Source: Medakamo hakoo (Eukaryota > Chlorophyta > Trebouxiophyceae > Coccomyxaceae). From it: a DNA stretch of 64,000 bases. Below, piece by piece: positions 31,779-42,100 of this stretch. Location: positions 310,001-374,000 of the forward strand of contig CP089460.1 in assembly GCA_026636295.1 (NCBI GenBank), written 5' to 3'. The notes below the pieces were generated by a model. It was not told where the DNA came from, did no database searches, and was given only the letters and a program-made list of their open reading frames with translations. Every line of letters starts with the position of its first letter. Position 1 is the stretch's first letter. Position numbers and translations under genes: made by a program.

Positions 31779-33425
31779 ATGGACGCGGCCTCCCCGCAAC
31801 AGCCCACCATCCTGCCCGGCCTGCGCGGCCCGCGCCCCCGCCTGGCCGAACCGCTGCTGGGCGGCAGCCCGCGCGCCCGGCGGCGGGAAGCCTTGCTCGC
31901 GTGCCTGGCCCTGGGCGCGGGCCTGGCCGCGGCGGCGGCCGTCGGCGCCGTCGCCTGGTTCCTGCCCGCCCGCCCGCCGGGCGCGGGCGCGGTGCCGGCC
32001 CCGCGCAAGGGCGCGGCCGTCGCGGTGGTGTGGGAGAGCGGCCCGACCGAGGCCGCGCCCCTCAGCCCGCGCCTGCTCGTCTGGAGCGGGAAGGGCCACC
32101 ACACGCCCGGCCCCGCCTCGCCCGTCGCGGTCTTTGCCAACCTGGACGACGCGTGGACGCTGGACAACCTGGAGGATGCAAATGGGGGCATTGGGTGCGC
32201 GTGGCGGCGCCTGGCCCGGCTGGAGGGCGGCGGACGCGGCGGACGCGGACGACGCGGCACAGGCGCGGCCGCCCTCCTGGCCGAACCCGCGCCCCGCTGG
32301 AAGGCCGTCGCCGCCGCCGAAAAGCCGCCGTGCGCGGCCAGCGGCCCCGGCGCCGTCCTCCTCTTCAGTGGCGACGCCCAAGTCCGGGAGGCCGGCCGGT
32401 CCGAAGACGACTACCTGGCGGACGCGTGGCGGCTCAGCCTGGTCGGCGGCGGCGGCGGCGGCGGCGGCGGAGGCTGGCGGCCCGGCCGGCGGCGGCGGCG
32501 GTGGTGGTGGGGCTGGTGGCGCAGGGCCCCGCCGCCGAGCCCGACGGCGGCGCTGTGGGACCCCCTCCTCCCAGACAGGGCCCGGGCGCCGGAACCGCGC
32601 CGGGCCGCGGCGGGCGCCATCGTGCCGGGACCGGGCGGCGGCACCTTTGTCGTCGCGGGCGGCCGCCCCGCGAAAAAAGGGGACGCCCGCCTGGGCGTCT
32701 TTGGCGACGTGTGGGCCCTCCGCCTGCCGTCCTCAGGCGGCGGCGGCGGCGCCCTGCCGTCCAAGCCGGCCTGGACGCGCCTGTTCCCGCCGCCCGGCTG
32801 TGGCCCGGCCCCGCGCCCGCACAGGGACAGCGCCGCGTGCGCGTCCGCCTGGGCGGCCGCGCCCCCGCCGCGCAAGGGCGCCGCGGCCGTGGCGGCGCCC
32901 GCGGGGCTCGTCACGCCCGGGCCGGCCCTCATCCTGTACGGCGGCCGCGACGACGCTCCCGGCCAGTGTTACTTCTCCGACGCCTGGGCGTTTGATGTGA
33001 GTGAGCGGGCGTGGGTGCGCCTGGACGGCGCGGCCGGCGCTCCTCCGTCCGCCGCCCCGCCGGGCCGCGACCACGCGGGCGCGCTGCTGGACGCACGGTC
33101 CGTCCCGCCGCGCCTGTTGGTGTACGGCGGCCGAGGAGGCGCCAACTACAGTTCGTCCGTCCCTCTGCCGCTGGACGAAGTGTGGGAGCTGCCGCTGAGT
33201 GCGGCAGGCGGCGCGCCGGCGGCCTGGAGTGTGCGCCCCCGGCCGTGCGTTGACGACGGGCGGCCGCCGCCGCCGCCGCCCCGCTTCCTGTTCGGCTACG
33301 ATTCCTTCACCAGTGCCAATGAAACGTACGGCGTCGTCTTTGGCGGGGAAGGGGAAAGCGGGGCGCTGTATGGGGATGCGTGGCGGTACTCAGCCGGGCG
33401 TGGGGAGTGGACACGGTTGGGATAG
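31779..33425 (+). CDS. Kelch-repeat membrane protein
   Basis: Single exon, 548 residues from the ATG at 31779; an in-frame ATG at 31740 would add 13 basic residues, so the start is uncertain. Residues about 35-60 form one membrane segment (LACLALGAGLAAAAAVGAVAW), giving a type II-like anchor with the large C-terminal part outside the cytosol or in the lumen. Six Kelch-like blades are visible, including LLVWSGKGHHTPG, TFVVAGGRPAKKG, LILYGGRDDAPGQCYFSDAW, LLVYGGRGGANYSSS and VVFGGEGESGALYGDAWRY. Kelch propellers bind partners or carry enzymes such as galactose oxidase; no catalytic site is obvious. The stop is only 32 bases before the next gene's start. Confidence 0.75.
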   Translation: MDAASPQQPTILPGLRGPRPRLAEPLLGGSPRARRREALLACLALGAGLAAAAAVGAVAWFLPARPPGAGAVPAPRKGAAVAVVWESGPTEAAPLSPRLLVWSGKGHHTPGPASPVAVFANLDDAWTLDNLEDANGGIGCAWRRLARLEGGGRGGRGRRGTGAAALLAEPAPRWKAVAAAEKPPCAASGPGAVLLFSGDAQVREAGRSEDDYLADAWRLSLVGGGGGGGGGGWRPGRRRRRWWWGWWRRAPPPSPTAALWDPLLPDRARAPEPRRAAAGAIVPGPGGGTFVVAGGRPAKKGDARLGVFGDVWALRLPSSGGGGGALPSKPAWTRLFPPPGCGPAPRPHRDSAACASAWAAAPPPRKGAAAVAAPAGLVTPGPALILYGGRDDAPGQCYFSDAWAFDVSERAWVRLDGAAGAPPSAAPPGRDHAGALLDARSVPPRLLVYGGRGGANYSSSVPLPLDEVWELPLSAAGGAPAAWSVRPRPCVDDGRPPPPPPRFLFGYDSFTSANETYGVVFGGEGESGALYGDAWRYSAGRGEWTRLG

Positions 33426-33457
33426 TAGACGGGCATTGCTTTCACACCAAAAAAAAA

Positions 33458-34954
33458 ATGCTGCGCTTCGGCCGGCGGACGCCTCCCGCCGCCCTACTTG
33501 CAGCCGCCGGCGTGAGCACAGACCTCGACCTAACCCAATGCACGCTGGCGGAAGCGCTGACGGCGGCCCGGCTGTGCTCTCTGGCGCCGGAAGTCGCAGC
33601 GGAGTTGGAGCGACGGCCGCGCCTCCCTCCATCCACGTTAACCACGCCCGGACGCCTGGGTCCACGCGCCGAAGCAGCGGCCATCGCGGCGTTACTAAAG
33701 GAGCTGGACGAAACCCGTGTGAGCCCTGGCAGCCCTGAAGCCGAAGCGGTGGCGGCGCTGAGGGCGGGCGCGGTCTCCGCCGCCGCCCAGGCGGGCGCGG
33801 CCCCGCGCACCGCCGTGACCGCAGACACTGCGTCCGCCCCTCTCATGGCCTGGGCGGCCAGCGCCGGCATCGAGTCTTCCGCCATCGTGCCCGCCCTTTT
33901 TGACGCAGGAGGCGCGAGCAGCTCGCGCCGCCTCATGCGCGGCGCGGCCGCGGCCCGCCCGATCGCGCCGGGCGACGCCTTCCTGGCCGTGCCGGCGGCG
34001 GCGCTCATCACGCCGGCCGCCGCGGCCGGCACCGACCTGGGGCGCGCGCTCTGGTCCCTGCCCGGCGTGTCGCCCGACGACGCCCTGCTCGCCTGGACGC
34101 TGGTGGACGCGGCGGACGCGGGCAGTGCGCGCGCGCCGGTGTGGGCCGCCCTGCGGGCCGCGCCCGTGTGCACGGGGCTGACCGTCTCCGAGGCCGCGGC
34201 GTCGGTCCTGGACGGCACGCCCGCGGGCGCCCGGCTGCGGGCCGCCCGGGCCCACGTCCGGGCCGCGTTCGAGGCGTCCGCCCCGCTCTTCACCGCCCTG
34301 GCTGCGGCCGTCGACGACCCGGCGTCCGCTTTTTCGTGGCGGGCGTACGCGTGGGCCGCGTCGGCCTGGTATGCGTTTGCGATGGAGGTCGTCGAGGGCG
34401 GCGGGGACGGGGAGGGGGAGGGGGGAGGCGGGAGCCTGGCGGACGCGACGCCGGCGCTGGTGCCGGTGGCGTTCCTGCTCAACCACGAGGCCCGCCACCC
34501 GACGGCCGTGCGGTACGGCGTGCTGGAGGCCGCCGCCGGCAGCGGGGGCGGCCGCGCCATGCGCGTGCGCGCGTGCGCGCCCGCGGCGCCTGGCGAAGAG
34601 GTCACACTGTCGTACGGCCCGCGCTCCAACGCGGACTTGCTCATATTTTACGGCTTTAGCGTGCAAGACAACCCGGACGACAGCCTGCACCTGGAGGTGG
34701 GGGGTGCCCAACTTGCGGTTCCGGCGCGGGATGTGCTGGGGCCGAGCCCGCTCGGCCCGGGGCCGGACCTGGTGGCGGCGGGCGGCCCCGAGGTCCGCGC
34801 AGCGGCGCGCGCCGCGGTGAGCGCGTTTGAGGCGGCGGCGGCGCGGGCGAGGGCAGCAGAGGTAGAAGAGGCGGACGCGGGGTGGGTGGAGTCGGCGCGC
34901 GTGTACTGTGAGGGCGGGGCGGCCCTGGCGAGGGCGGTGGCGGAGGCGGTGTGA
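33458..34954 (+). CDS. SET-domain protein lysine methyltransferase (Rubisco LSMT/SETD-like)
   Basis: Single exon, 498 residues. The N-terminus is variable and may include an organelle transit peptide. The split SET domain is evident: FLLNHEARHP (NH motif that binds S-adenosylmethionine) and then GEEVTLSYGPRSNADLLIFYGF with QDNPDD, the catalytic Tyr in the LSYG motif. This arrangement is typical of the plant Rubisco large-subunit methyltransferase group and SETD3/SETD6-like enzymes, which methylate non-histone targets. Target and compartment are unclear. The start sits right after an A9 tract and only 32 bases after the Kelch gene's stop. Confidence 0.85.
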   Translation: MLRFGRRTPPAALLAAAGVSTDLDLTQCTLAEALTAARLCSLAPEVAAELERRPRLPPSTLTTPGRLGPRAEAAAIAALLKELDETRVSPGSPEAEAVAALRAGAVSAAAQAGAAPRTAVTADTASAPLMAWAASAGIESSAIVPALFDAGGASSSRRLMRGAAAARPIAPGDAFLAVPAAALITPAAAAGTDLGRALWSLPGVSPDDALLAWTLVDAADAGSARAPVWAALRAAPVCTGLTVSEAAASVLDGTPAGARLRAARAHVRAAFEASAPLFTALAAAVDDPASAFSWRAYAWAASAWYAFAMEVVEGGGDGEGEGGGGSLADATPALVPVAFLLNHEARHPTAVRYGVLEAAAGSGGGRAMRVRACAPAAPGEEVTLSYGPRSNADLLIFYGFSVQDNPDDSLHLEVGGAQLAVPARDVLGPSPLGPGPDLVAAGGPEVRAAARAAVSAFEAAAARARAAEVEEADAGWVESARVYCEGGAALARAVAEAV

Positions 34955-35376
34955 GACAGAACGCGGAGAAGGGCAGAGTCACTCGTCGTTTTCCTCGCTC
35001 GGCGTGACGCGCGCGCGCGAGGAGACAAACACGCAGCACGCCCAGCCCCTCTTCCACGCGCGCCCGTCTCCCGTCCGAGACACACGGCTCGACACGCCAG
35101 GTATGCAAGGCTGGGCCTGCATTAAGAAACACTCAGTTGGCGGGCACCAGCCCGCTGCGCGGCCTCTTTCTGCACGCCGCCGACTCGTCCTCGCGTGCAA
35201 GCAGCCGGGCGCCGCTCGTCGCGGCCGTCGTGTGTACAGCGCCGCGTCCATCCCCATTTCCTTTTGTGTCTCACGTGCATGTACCTCACTCATCACTCTC
35301 ATCATCCAACTTTATAGAATCCGAACCAAAGCCGTGCCTGTGCCCCATCGCACGCCCCTGAAAAAAAAAACACGCC
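34955..35376. other. Intergenic region
   Basis: About 420 bases between same-strand genes. A TTTATAG sequence about 60 bases before the LRR gene's start could act as a TATA-like element, but this is only position-based. No gene seen. Confidence 0.35.
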
Positions 35377-37451
35377 ATGCGCCTGTTTGCCATCGGCCTA
35401 GCCGCGCTCGCCGCGCTTGGCGCGTCCGCGTCCGCCCAGGTCGTGCCCGGCGCGCCGACGGACCCAGCCCAGGCTGACTGTGCGTTTTTTGTGTACAGGA
35501 TGGGGAGACGTGGAACGAGATCGTGCAGCTCGTCCGCGCGGACGCTCTGGGGGCCCCGGACTCTCGTGCGCCGCCGCCTCGTTCGCCCGCTCAACCTTTT
35601 GTCTCTCTCTCCCATCCTCCACCCACTCCCATGCCACTCACCTCCGCCTGCCCTGCCCCGCCCCCCGCGCCCTCAACAAACAAAACAGCCTGGGCCCTCA
35701 AACAATTCTACGACTACATCGGCACGCCGTCCGCCCTCGACCACTGGTCCAACGCGTCCGACGCCAACCCGTGCTCGGGCAAAAAGTGGGCGGGCGTGAC
35801 CTGCAAGGGCGGCCGCGTCACGGAACTGGACCTGCGGGGCAGGGGGCTGGCGGGCACGCTGGCCCCCGGCCTGGCCGCGGCGACCGCCCTGAAAAAGCTC
35901 AACCTGTCGGGCAATGCGCTGGCGGGCGAGCTGCCGTCGGCCTGGGGGTCGGCCGGCTCGTTCGAAGCCCTGACGTCCGTCTCCCTGGCGGGCAACAAGC
36001 TGGAGGGCGACCTGCCCGCCCTCTGGGCCGCGCGCGGCGCGCTGCCCTCCCTCTACCTCCTGGACCTCGCCGGCAACAACCTGACGGGCACCCTGCCCGA
36101 AGCCTGGGGCGCGCCCGGCGTCTTCCCCCGCCTGTCCGTCCTGGGCCTGCGCAACAACGCCCTGAGCGGCGGCCTGCCCGGCCAGTGGGCCCTGAACGGG
36201 TCGCTGCCGTCCCTGGAGGTGCTGGTGCTCGACGGCAACGCGCTCTCGTCCGACCTGCCGTCCGAGTGGGGGTCCGGCGGCCTGGCCCGCCTGAAGCTCC
36301 TGACCGCGTCCAACAACCAGATTTCGGGCAAGCTGCCGCCCGAGTGGGGCGCGCCCGGCGCGCTGCCCGCCCTGCAGGTGCTCAACCTCGCGAACAACGA
36401 CCTGTCGGGCGAGCTGCCGCCCTCCTGGGTGTCCCGCGGCGCCTTCCGTGCGGCGCGCGGCGACGGGTCCGGCATCGTGCTGTCCCCCGGCAACGCCGGC
36501 CTGAGTGGCACCATCCCGGCCGGCTCGCCCGTCAAGATCGTCAAAGCCCTGGGCGGCGGCCGCGTCGCGGCGTGCGGGGCGTTGCCGGCCTGCGACACCC
36601 CGCCCGCCGCCCTGGCCAAAGGCGGGGAAGTCGCCGGGTCCGGCCCGCAGACGGTGACGGCGTCCCTGGTCGTCAAGGGCGACAAGGCGGGCGCGGGCGC
36701 GTGGTCGGACGGCGCGAAAGCGGCGCTGGCCGACGCCGTGACCAAGGCCGCGGGCAAGGACGCGTCCAAGCCCGCGGCAGTGACGTCCGTCACCGACTTG
36801 GCGGCCTCCGTCGCTTTCCCGGACGTCGAAGTCCTGCCGGCTGCTGCGACTGACGCCGCCGGCCGCCGCCGCCGCCTCCTCGGCGCGGCGTCCGACCCGC
36901 TCGCCGGGTCGCAAGCCCGCGTCTCGGTCGACGTGCCCGACGCCGCGGCCGCCAAACGCGTCGTGAAAGCCTTGCGCAAAGCCGCCCGGGATGGCACGCT
37001 GCTCAAGGCCCTGCAAGGCGCGGGCGTCGACGCGGCCAGCCTGGGGCTGGACGGCCCGGGCGTCGTGGACGTCACCGTGAATGGCGCGCCCCCCAAGTCC
37101 GCGGGCGGCCGGAAACGCCTGGGCGGCGGCGCCATCTTCGGCATCATCCTGGCCACGCTCTTGGGCTTGGCCCTGCTGGGCCTGCTGGGCTGGTGGCTGT
37201 GGCGGCGTGGCACCTTTGAGCGGTGCGGCCTGGCCGCGCCAGCGGGCGGTGGTGCGGGCGGCGCCGCCCGCCCCGCGTCGGCCGCGGCCAAGGCCGAAGC
37301 CGGCGTCGCGTCCCCGCGCGCCGCGCCCGCGCCCGCGGAGAAGATGGACGTGCCGTACACGGAGTATCGGCGCCAACGCTTGGAAGGGGCGGCCAGTGGG
37401 AAGAAGGGTCGCGGGGGTGGGGGTGCGGGTGCCGCGGCCGTGGCGAAGTGA
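35377..37451 (+). CDS. Leucine-rich-repeat membrane protein (receptor-like, no kinase)
   Basis: Model exons 35377-35479 and 35689-37451, 621 residues. The signal peptide MRLFAIGLAALAALGASASA is in exon 1. The LRRNT-type cap (SWALKQFYDYIGTPSALDHW with CSGKKWAGVTC) is followed by about eight plant-type LRRs, for example VTELDLRGRGLAGTLAPGL, LKKLNLSGNALAGELPS and VLNLANNDLSGELPPSW. A less structured region leads to one membrane span near residues 514-538 (IFGIILATLLGLALLGLLGWW). The short cytosolic tail (YTEYRRQRLEG) has no kinase, so this is a receptor-like protein rather than a receptor kinase, or a wall/surface recognition protein. Confidence 0.82.
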
Positions 37452-37549
37452 AGAGTGTTTTTACTAACAACACTTGTGACGGGGGGCAGAGGCCATGCAA
37501 AACAAGAGGCGACCCCCTCTTTGCTGCGCTATACAAGGCATCACACACA

Positions 37550-39052
37550 CTAGGCCCCCCTCCCCCACGTGTCGGCGTGCGTGGGTGGGCCGACCTCCAC
37601 CCCCACCCCCGCCCGGCCGGGTTCCAGGCCCGCGGCAGCGGAGGCACCGCCCGCCCCACCCGCCAGCAGCCTCGCCGCCGCTCTCGCCAGGGCCGGCGAC
37701 GCCGCCAGGCCGTCCGCCACGCCCGCGCTCCCACCCACGGCGGGCGCAACGACTAGCACGCGCCCTGATTCAGGGCCGAACCCACCGCCGGCCGGCGCCC
37801 AGCCGACCACGGATTGGCCGTCGGCCGTTTCCAGGCCCGGCCACCCGCCACCGGCGGCAGCCGCGGCTTCCACCCCACCTTTTCCAGGCGGCGGTAAACC
37901 CAGGCTGGTAGGAGGGAGGGCGCGTGCCGCGGCGGCTGCAGCAGCTGCGGCGTCCGCCCGCACCGCGTCCGGCGCGGGCCAGGGCGGGACGGCGAGAGCG
38001 GCCGCGGGCGGCCGGGCGATGGTGGTGGGCGAGCCCGGCAGCACGGCCCACGCCTCGTGCGCGCCTCCTGGCGGAGCGTCTGGCGTGGGCGGTGCTAAGC
38101 CGCCCGCACAGTGGATGAGCGGGAAAGGAGTGGTGGTGGAGCCGGGCGCGGTCGCGGCGGCGGCGGTGGAGCAGCGCGCCCACGCCCGCCACCGGACGCG
38201 CGCGCGCGGAAGCGACAAGCCAAACGACGGGGCGCCCACGCCCTCCGCGTGCGGCCGCGGCAGCACAACCAGGCGTTCCACCTCTGCGACGAGGGTGGTG
38301 GGCCCGTCGGCGGCGCTGGCCCCGTCCCTCCAGCCCCACAGGCGGAAGTGCGACCCCCTGTCGGCCCAGCCGCCGGCGCGGGCGCGGCTCCATACAGCCA
38401 CGCCGGCCCGGGCCGCTGCTGCGGCAGCGGCGTCCGCGGCGGCCCGCGCGTCCAGGACGCCCCCGAATGGCATCCAAAGTCCGGACGCGCCGCGGGGCAG
38501 GACCAGCCCACGGACGCGCTCCCCCACTTCTCCGGCCGCGAGGCGGGCGCACCCGCCCGGCACGCCCGCAGCGACCACCGCCGCCGCGACCGCGTCCAGG
38601 GCGTCGCCGGCCTCTCCCCGTCCCGCGATGTCCAGACAGCCCACCAGGTCGACAGCCTGTGGTGCTGTCTCCGTCCACCAGGCCAGGCCGTCGGCGGCGA
38701 GAGAGGCGGCGCGCGCGTCAGCCGCGGCCGGGCGGGCGGCACGGCCGCGGCTGGGCAAAGACGGGAGCGGGAGCGACGACTCTGCTTCGTCTTCCCAGGA
38801 CAGCCACACGACGCGCATGCCCTGGCCCGCTGCCGATGCCGCCACCAGCAGGCCGGGCGTGCCGCCGCCGACGACGGCCAGGTCGAACGCCGAGCGGAGG
38901 GCAGGGCCTGGTGCCGACGGCGAGGTGAGGGGCGGGAGAGGCGGGCGGGCCGTGGCCTGGCATTGCACGTGCCTGCAATTGGGCCGTGATGGGAGGGTGC
39001 TTGCGCCGCCCGCGGTCCGGCCGGGCGGGCGCGGCGCGGCCGGGCGAGGCAT
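37550..39052 (-). CDS. FAD-dependent oxidoreductase
   Basis: Minus strand, 500 residues as one open frame from the ATG at 39052. The first 60 residues are Arg/Pro-rich and could be a transit peptide; a small intron near 38980-38890 is possible but not needed for frame. The FAD-binding beta-alpha-beta fold follows: FDLAVVGGGTPGLLVAASAAG, then MRVVWLSWEDEAESS. Near the C-terminus GLETADGQSVVGWAPAGGG and VVAPAVGGSAGVADG resemble the closing part of D-amino-acid-oxidase-fold enzymes. Substrate cannot be predicted. The start codon is 86 bases from the divergent CAP-D2 gene. Confidence 0.75.
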   Translation of the reverse strand: MPRPAAPRPPGRTAGGASTLPSRPNCRHVQCQATARPPLPPLTSPSAPGPALRSAFDLAVVGGGTPGLLVAASAAGQGMRVVWLSWEDEAESSLPLPSLPSRGRAARPAAADARAASLAADGLAWWTETAPQAVDLVGCLDIAGRGEAGDALDAVAAAVVAAGVPGGCARLAAGEVGERVRGLVLPRGASGLWMPFGGVLDARAAADAAAAAAARAGVAVWSRARAGGWADRGSHFRLWGWRDGASAADGPTTLVAEVERLVVLPRPHAEGVGAPSFGLSLPRARVRWRAWARCSTAAAATAPGSTTTPFPLIHCAGGLAPPTPDAPPGGAHEAWAVLPGSPTTIARPPAAALAVPPWPAPDAVRADAAAAAAAAARALPPTSLGLPPPGKGGVEAAAAAGGGWPGLETADGQSVVGWAPAGGGFGPESGRVLVVAPAVGGSAGVADGLAASPALARAAARLLAGGAGGASAAAGLEPGRAGVGVEVGPPTHADTWGRGA

Positions 39053-39138
39053 TTGGCACGGCCGAAAAGACAGTCTGAGGGGGGCCGCGCCGACCGTGTT
39101 CTCCACTCCTGTGTATTTTTTCTGTCGCTCTCGCAAAG

Positions 39139-42100
39139 ATGGCCGACGCCGACGACGCGGCCGGCGTCGAATTCGTCTTCCCCGACCGTCCGGTCGACCT
39201 GGAAGCGGAAGACTGCACGCTCCCGGTCCGGTGTGGGCCCGATGCGGTGGACCTGGCGGCGATGTCGCGGGACGAGGCGGAAGAGTGCGCGGACCGTGCG
39301 TTTTCTTTTTTTTTTCGGTTGCGAGGAGGCGAGGTGGAGCGCTACGACAGCGAGACAGAGCACCGAGCGCAGGGAGAGAAGGCCCGCGCATCGTTGGCTG
39401 GCGAAGCCGGCAGCAGCACGTCGCGTGTGCGGCGTCCGAGACGGCCGTCTCCTCTCCCACTTCGCGGCGTCCAATGCGCGCCGCTCACTCCCGCTCGCGT
39501 CTCTCTCCTCCCGCCAACAGGCCTCCTCTACGACGTGTGCAACTCGGACGCTCTCTCCATCGTGGAACCGGCCGTCTTTGACGCGGCCTACTCGTTGGTC
39601 AAGTGCGTTTCTCATTGTGCGAGGGGGGCGGTGGCTTTCTCTTTCTGTCGCGACGGCATGCCTCTCCCTCTCCACCACTCCACGCCCTCCACACCCACCC
39701 TCTCAAACACGCCAGGGCCTTCCCGTCCCTCGCCGACCTGGCTAAACGCCGCCTGCTCGACGGCCTGGCCTCCAATGCCGCCGTCGCGGCCGTGTCCGCG
39801 GCCAGCCTGACAGCGAATGCAGGAAACTCGGGTCCACCAGACCCGGACGCGGCCTCAGCCCACCGCTCTGCGCTCTCCGCCTACACGTTTTTCCTGCACT
39901 GGCTCACCACCGTCGCCGAAGAGCACGCCCGGTCCGCGCCCGCGACGGCGGCGGCGGCGGCGGCAGCTGCTGCCGGCGGCCGTGGGCGCCGTGCCGCCGC
40001 TGCGCACGTCGACCCGGAGCGCGCGCCCTTTTGCTGGGACGCAGGGCGCGAGCGGGTGGGGAGGGCGTTGGGTGCTCTCTCAGACGTCGACCTGTGGGCC
40101 CTCTTCCGGCCGGCGCCTCCTCCCGAAGGCCTGCTGGCCGCCTGGACGGCCACAGGGACGGCCCTGCTGAGCTCTCCCGCCGGCGCACGCGCGCCCGCGG
40201 CCCGTGACGGCGCCGGGCGCGCGCTCGCCGCGGCCGCGCTGCGATACGGCCACCTCGACCAGGTGGCCGGCGCGCTCATTGACGCCCTCCGCAAAACCGA
40301 GCACTTGCCCGTCATCCTCGCAGACCTGGCGGCCTCGGCGTCCGCCGCGGCCGGCGGGGACGATCGCCTGGGCCGCGAGCTGCTGGCTTCCGTCGCGCGG
40401 GCGGACCCGGGCGCGTATGAGGGCGCATCCTCCGCCGACACGGCCGCCGCCCGCTCTGTCGGCGCGTTTCTCGTCGAGTTGGCTGAACGCCTGCCCCGCG
40501 CCGTCGCGGCGGGCTTCGCGCCGCTCGTCGCGCACTTGGGCGGTCGTTCCCACGCCATCCGGTCCGGCGTCATCGGCGCGGCGGCCGCCCTGGTCCACCG
40601 GGCGTACGGCGAGGGCGCCGAACCCGACGGCCCCGCGGGCACGGGCGCAGCCGGCGGCGCGGCCGGCGCCGGCTCCGCCACCGCCACGGACGCCGCCGCC
40701 GTCGCCCGCCTGCGCACCAAACAACACCTGCTGGACTTGTTGGTCGAGCGGGCGTACGATGCGTCCGCCTTCACCCGCGCCCGCGTCTTGCACGCCTGGG
40801 CGGCCCTCGCCGACCGCGGCTCCCTGCCCCTCGGCCACTGGCTGTGCGTGACCCGCCTCGCCGCCGACCGCCTGGAAGACAGGGCGGCCCTGGTGCGCCG
40901 GGCGGCCCTCCAACTCCTCCAAGCTCTCATGCTGTACAACCCCTTCGGGCCCGTGCTCCCCGCCGCGTCGTTCGACGCGTCCCTGGCCGAGTATGAGGCG
41001 CGGCTGTCCGCCGCCGAAGCGGCGGCCGCGGCCGAAACCGGCGCGGACAAAGACGCGGCCGCGGCCCGGTGGGGCGACGGCGTCGTCAAGGTTGAAGCCG
41101 AAGACGACGGCGGCGCCGCCCCAACAACCCGGGCGGAAGAGGCGGCGGACGCCATGGTGGACGCGCTGGTGGCTGATGAAGAAGGCGGCGGCGGCGAGGG
41201 CGAAGGCCGCGACGCGGCCGACGCGCCCGAGCCGCCCCACCCCCCACCGCAGCTGGACTCCAACGCGGAGCAGCTGCGCGCCCTGGTCGCGTCGCTGCGC
41301 ACCGCGTCCGCCTTTGCCCGCGCCCTGACCGCCGCCCTCCCCACCGCCGTCCAGCTGCTGGGCTCCGCCACGCTGTCCGATGTGACGGAAGCCCTGTCCC
41401 TCCTCGTGTGCGCCCGCAAATTCGAGCTCGACGGCGCGGAAGCGGCCCTGCGCCGGGTCTTGCTCCTCGTCTTCTCGCGCGAGCAGGGCGTGCCGGACGC
41501 GGTCGTCTCCGCCGTCGACGACCTGCGCCTGGCGGGCCGGGAACCGGACGCGGCCGCGGACGGCCTGGTCGACCTCGCGGCCGGCGCGACGCTCGGCGAG
41601 CTGTCCGCCCTGGACGAGGTCGTGGGCCGCCTGCTGGCCGTCCCCGCCGGCGGCACGCCCGCCGACTCACGCGCCCGGCCCGCTGTCGTGCGCGCGCTGT
41701 GGCCGGCCGCCGCGCGCGCGGCGGCCGCGGTCGTGGCGGCGGGGGAGGGCGCTGCTGCCCGGTCTGCTGCGCTGCCCCGCCTGCGCGCGGCGCTGGCCGT
41801 CATCTCGATGGCCGCCCGCTCCCGCCCGGCCCTGGTCACGGACAACATGCCGGCCCTGCTGGCTGCCGGTTTCAGTTTTCGCGACGGCGGCGCCGCCCGC
41901 CACGCCGCGGCGGCCCTGCGCGCCGCGGCGGCTGGCACGCCGCCGGGCGCCGACGCGTCCGCCTTTGCGCCCGCCCACACCGCCCTCCTCCGCCTGCTCC
42001 TGGCCCCCGCCACGGACGCGAAATGGGGCCTGGACGACGACGCGTGGTACGGCGCGGCGGACGCGGCCCTGCGCGCCCTGCTGGACAGCCACCCGGACCC

